In this document: positions 62,487-64,000 of the stretch, piece after piece
Layout of the letters: every line of letters starts with the position of its first letter
Position numbering within the stretch: position 1 is the stretch's first letter
Assembly (NCBI RefSeq): GCF_009937955.1
Contig: NZ_AP018439.1
Coordinates: forward strand, 2,666,001-2,730,000
Direction of reading: 5' to 3'
From: Undibacterium sp. KW1
Lineage (GTDB): Bacteria; Pseudomonadota; Gammaproteobacteria; Burkholderiales; Burkholderiaceae_D
Length of the DNA: 64,000 nt
Made by a program: the position numbers and the translations under genes
Notes under the pieces: generated by a model
Told to the model about the DNA's origin: nothing
What the model saw: the letters and a program-made list of their open reading frames with translations, nothing else
Databases searched by the model: none

Positions 62487-64000
62487 ATGTTTGAAATTAT
62501 TTTGGCAAGCATCGTTGTTATTCTTATTTGGCTGTTGTATAGCAGCAATGTGCTCGTATATATCTCGAATGAAAAAATTGGTATCGTCGAAAAGAAATGG
62601 TCGGCCAGCGGTTCTGTCCAGCATGGATTCATTGCCCTAAATGGCGAAGCCGGTTTCCAGCCCGAAGTATTGCGCGGTGGCTTTCATATGTTCTTCCCAT
62701 TTCAATATTCCATACACAGACATGACCTGGTAACCATACAACAGGGCACCCTGGCCTATGTATTTGCCCGAGATGGGCAGGCCATGGCACCAACCCAGAA
62801 TCTGGCATGCAATAAGGAGGCAAATGACTTTACCGATGTCCGCAGCTTCCTGACCAATGCTGGCCAAAAAGGTTTGCAACGCAAGATACTGCGTGAAGGT
62901 ACTTACGCGATCAACCTTGCACAATTTGTGGTGCTGACTGCTGAGCGCGTTTATGCCTTACCTTTGCCTGGTGATGGCAATATCAGTAACGATGGCATCG
63001 TGGTCGGACAACTGGCAGAAATGCTGGATGAACTGCGCACACGTAATGGTTTCCTGCCCTTGGTGATACGTGACGATAAGCTGGCAGTCATCACTACGCA
63101 TGAAGGGCAGTCTTTACCCGAGGGCACTATCGTTGCACCTGTAGTGGGCGCTGATCCGCATGAGGGTAATAGTTATCACCATGACTTTCAAAACCCAGAA
63201 GTGTTTATAGAAGCAGGCGGTTACAAAGGACGGCAGTTGCAGGTGCTGGTGGAAGGCACCTATTATCTGAATGCCCGTTTCGCCAGTTATGAAATAGTGG
63301 AAAAACGTGTAGTGCCGGTTGGCTATGTAGGTGTAGTGGTGTCTTATACCGGTAAGGCTGGTAACGACGTAACAGGGGATGCTTATCGTCACGGCGAATT
63401 GGTCAGCAGTGATGAAAAAGGTGTACAGGTAAGCCCATTATTGCCTGGCAAATATGCCCTGAACCCCTATGCTAAACGTGTTATCGATGTGCCTACGACC
63501 AACTTCATTTTGAAATGGCAGTCAGGCCAGGTGGGTTCACATGAGCTGGACAAGCACCTTAGTGAAGTTTCACTGATTACCAAAGACGCATTTGAACCTG
63601 ACCTGCCTTTATCCGTCGTTGTCAATATCGACTATAAAATGGCGCCGCTGGTCATACAAAGGTTTGGCGATATCCAGAAACTGGTAGAGCAAACCCTGGA
63701 CCCTATGGTTGCCGCGTATTTCAAGAACATAGGCCAGGGCAAAACACTCATCGAGTTACTGCAAGAACGTTCAGACATACAGGAGCGAGCCAAAGCAGAA
63801 ATGCGCAAGAATTTTGAAGGTTATAATCTGACTCTGAATGAAGTATTGATAGGCACGCCGCGTGCCAAGACTGGCGACACGCAGATTGAAGTGATTCTGA
63901 AGCAATTGCGTGAGCGCCAGGTCTCCAGGGAGCAACTGGAAACTTACAAAACCAAAGAAACCGCCGCTGTACAAGAGCGCATCCTGCGTGAGGCAGAGGC
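62487..64000 (+). CDS. Large SPFH/flotillin-like protein, 3' truncated by window edge
   Basis: The frame from the ATG at 62487 (AAGAAGAGG upstream) is open to the last base, giving at least 504 residues. An N-terminal membrane helix (IILASIVVILIWLLY) is followed by a long region with repeated beta segments (GFIALNGEAGFQPEVLRGG, KILREGTYAINLAQFVV, YEIVEKRVVPVGYVGVV; landmarks EGTYAIN and EGTYYLN) and an SPFH-like part near 360-440 (LITKDAFEPDLPLSVVVNIDYKM). The end visible here is the start of a coiled coil. It resembles the bacterial flotillin/YqiK group but with a duplicated N-terminal part. Confidence 0.82.
   Translation, partial: MFEIILASIVVILIWLLYSSNVLVYISNEKIGIVEKKWSASGSVQHGFIALNGEAGFQPEVLRGGFHMFFPFQYSIHRHDLVTIQQGTLAYVFARDGQAMAPTQNLACNKEANDFTDVRSFLTNAGQKGLQRKILREGTYAINLAQFVVLTAERVYALPLPGDGNISNDGIVVGQLAEMLDELRTRNGFLPLVIRDDKLAVITTHEGQSLPEGTIVAPVVGADPHEGNSYHHDFQNPEVFIEAGGYKGRQLQVLVEGTYYLNARFASYEIVEKRVVPVGYVGVVVSYTGKAGNDVTGDAYRHGELVSSDEKGVQVSPLLPGKYALNPYAKRVIDVPTTNFILKWQSGQVGSHELDKHLSEVSLITKDAFEPDLPLSVVVNIDYKMAPLVIQRFGDIQKLVEQTLDPMVAAYFKNIGQGKTLIELLQERSDIQERAKAEMRKNFEGYNLTLNEVLIGTPRAKTGDTQIEVILKQLRERQVSREQLETYKTKETAAVQERILREAE

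Noticed and set aside
1..64000. CRISPR array, prophage, complete insertion sequence, tRNA or rRNA genes
   Set aside because: No regularly spaced repeats, transposase or integrase motifs, cloverleaf sequences or rRNA stretches were recognised.

Overview
The window looks like a chromosomal segment of a beta-proteobacterium of the order Burkholderiales. The most likely family is Oxalobacteraceae (for example an Undibacterium- or Herminiimonas-like genome), judging from roughly 50% GC and the housekeeping blocks. These blocks are holB-pilZ, ispD-ispF, yceD-rpmF-plsX-fabHDG-acpP-fabF, rpoE-rseA-rseB-mucD and rnhB/rRNA methyltransferase/ppsR/ppsA. The family is an inference; no rRNA, tRNA, CRISPR array, prophage or complete insertion sequence was seen.

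Layout. 1-2.5 kb: end of holB, pilZ, an acetyltransferase and rlmJ. 2.7-9.6 kb: an acyl-CoA ligase and a complete Liv-type ABC importer. 9.6-11.1 kb: a MASE1-GGDEF protein with an early frameshift. 11.4-13.5 kb: a bifunctional beta-oxidation enzyme. 13.7-18.6 kb: ybiT, a hypothetical gene and feoAB with a Cys-rich membrane peptide behind a Fur box. 18.7-23.1 kb: an accessory stretch with a MarR-GNAT protein, a small DUF1579-like protein, a WYL regulator, two small orphan genes, structured non-coding DNA and an HNH nuclease. 23.2-24.6 kb: hmp with two NsrR boxes. 24.7-27.3 kb: a phosphotransferase plus acyl-CoA dehydrogenase pair (ACAD10/11-like). 27.3-33.3 kb: serB, mfd, ispDF and a DUF4404 gene. 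33.6-37.2 kb: an FKBP, a J-domain protein and three unrecognised proteins. 37.3-40.4 kb: a secreted phospholipase-like enzyme with a parvulin and a membrane-anchored helical protein. 40.7-44 kb: a Cys-motif protein, a YqhD-type dehydrogenase, a tetrapyrrole-methylase-family enzyme and maf. 44-50.7 kb: the fatty acid synthesis operon. 50.7-55.2 kb: the sigma-E operon. 55.3-60.6 kb: glutaredoxin, rnhB, RNA methyltransferase, ppsR and ppsA. 60.9-64 kb: nfeD and two SPFH proteins.

The main regulatory observation is one palindromic operator (GNACG-N2-CGTNC) found four times. It precedes the acyl-CoA ligase, the Liv permease genes, the bifunctional beta-oxidation enzyme and the phosphotransferase/acyl-CoA dehydrogenase operon. 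Together these look like one acid-uptake, activation and beta-oxidation regulon, probably under a TetR-type repressor that lies outside the window.

The main structural observation is that five genes (MASE1-GGDEF, MarR-GNAT, WYL regulator, maf, fabH) are each disrupted by exactly one missing base, four of them in homopolymer runs. Because fabH is a core gene, I favour sequencing or assembly error over real decay. Any one of the five could still be genuine.

The best candidates for something undescribed are the chaperone-like cluster at 33.6-37.2 kb and the phospholipase/parvulin/anchored-helical cassette at 37.3-40.4 kb.
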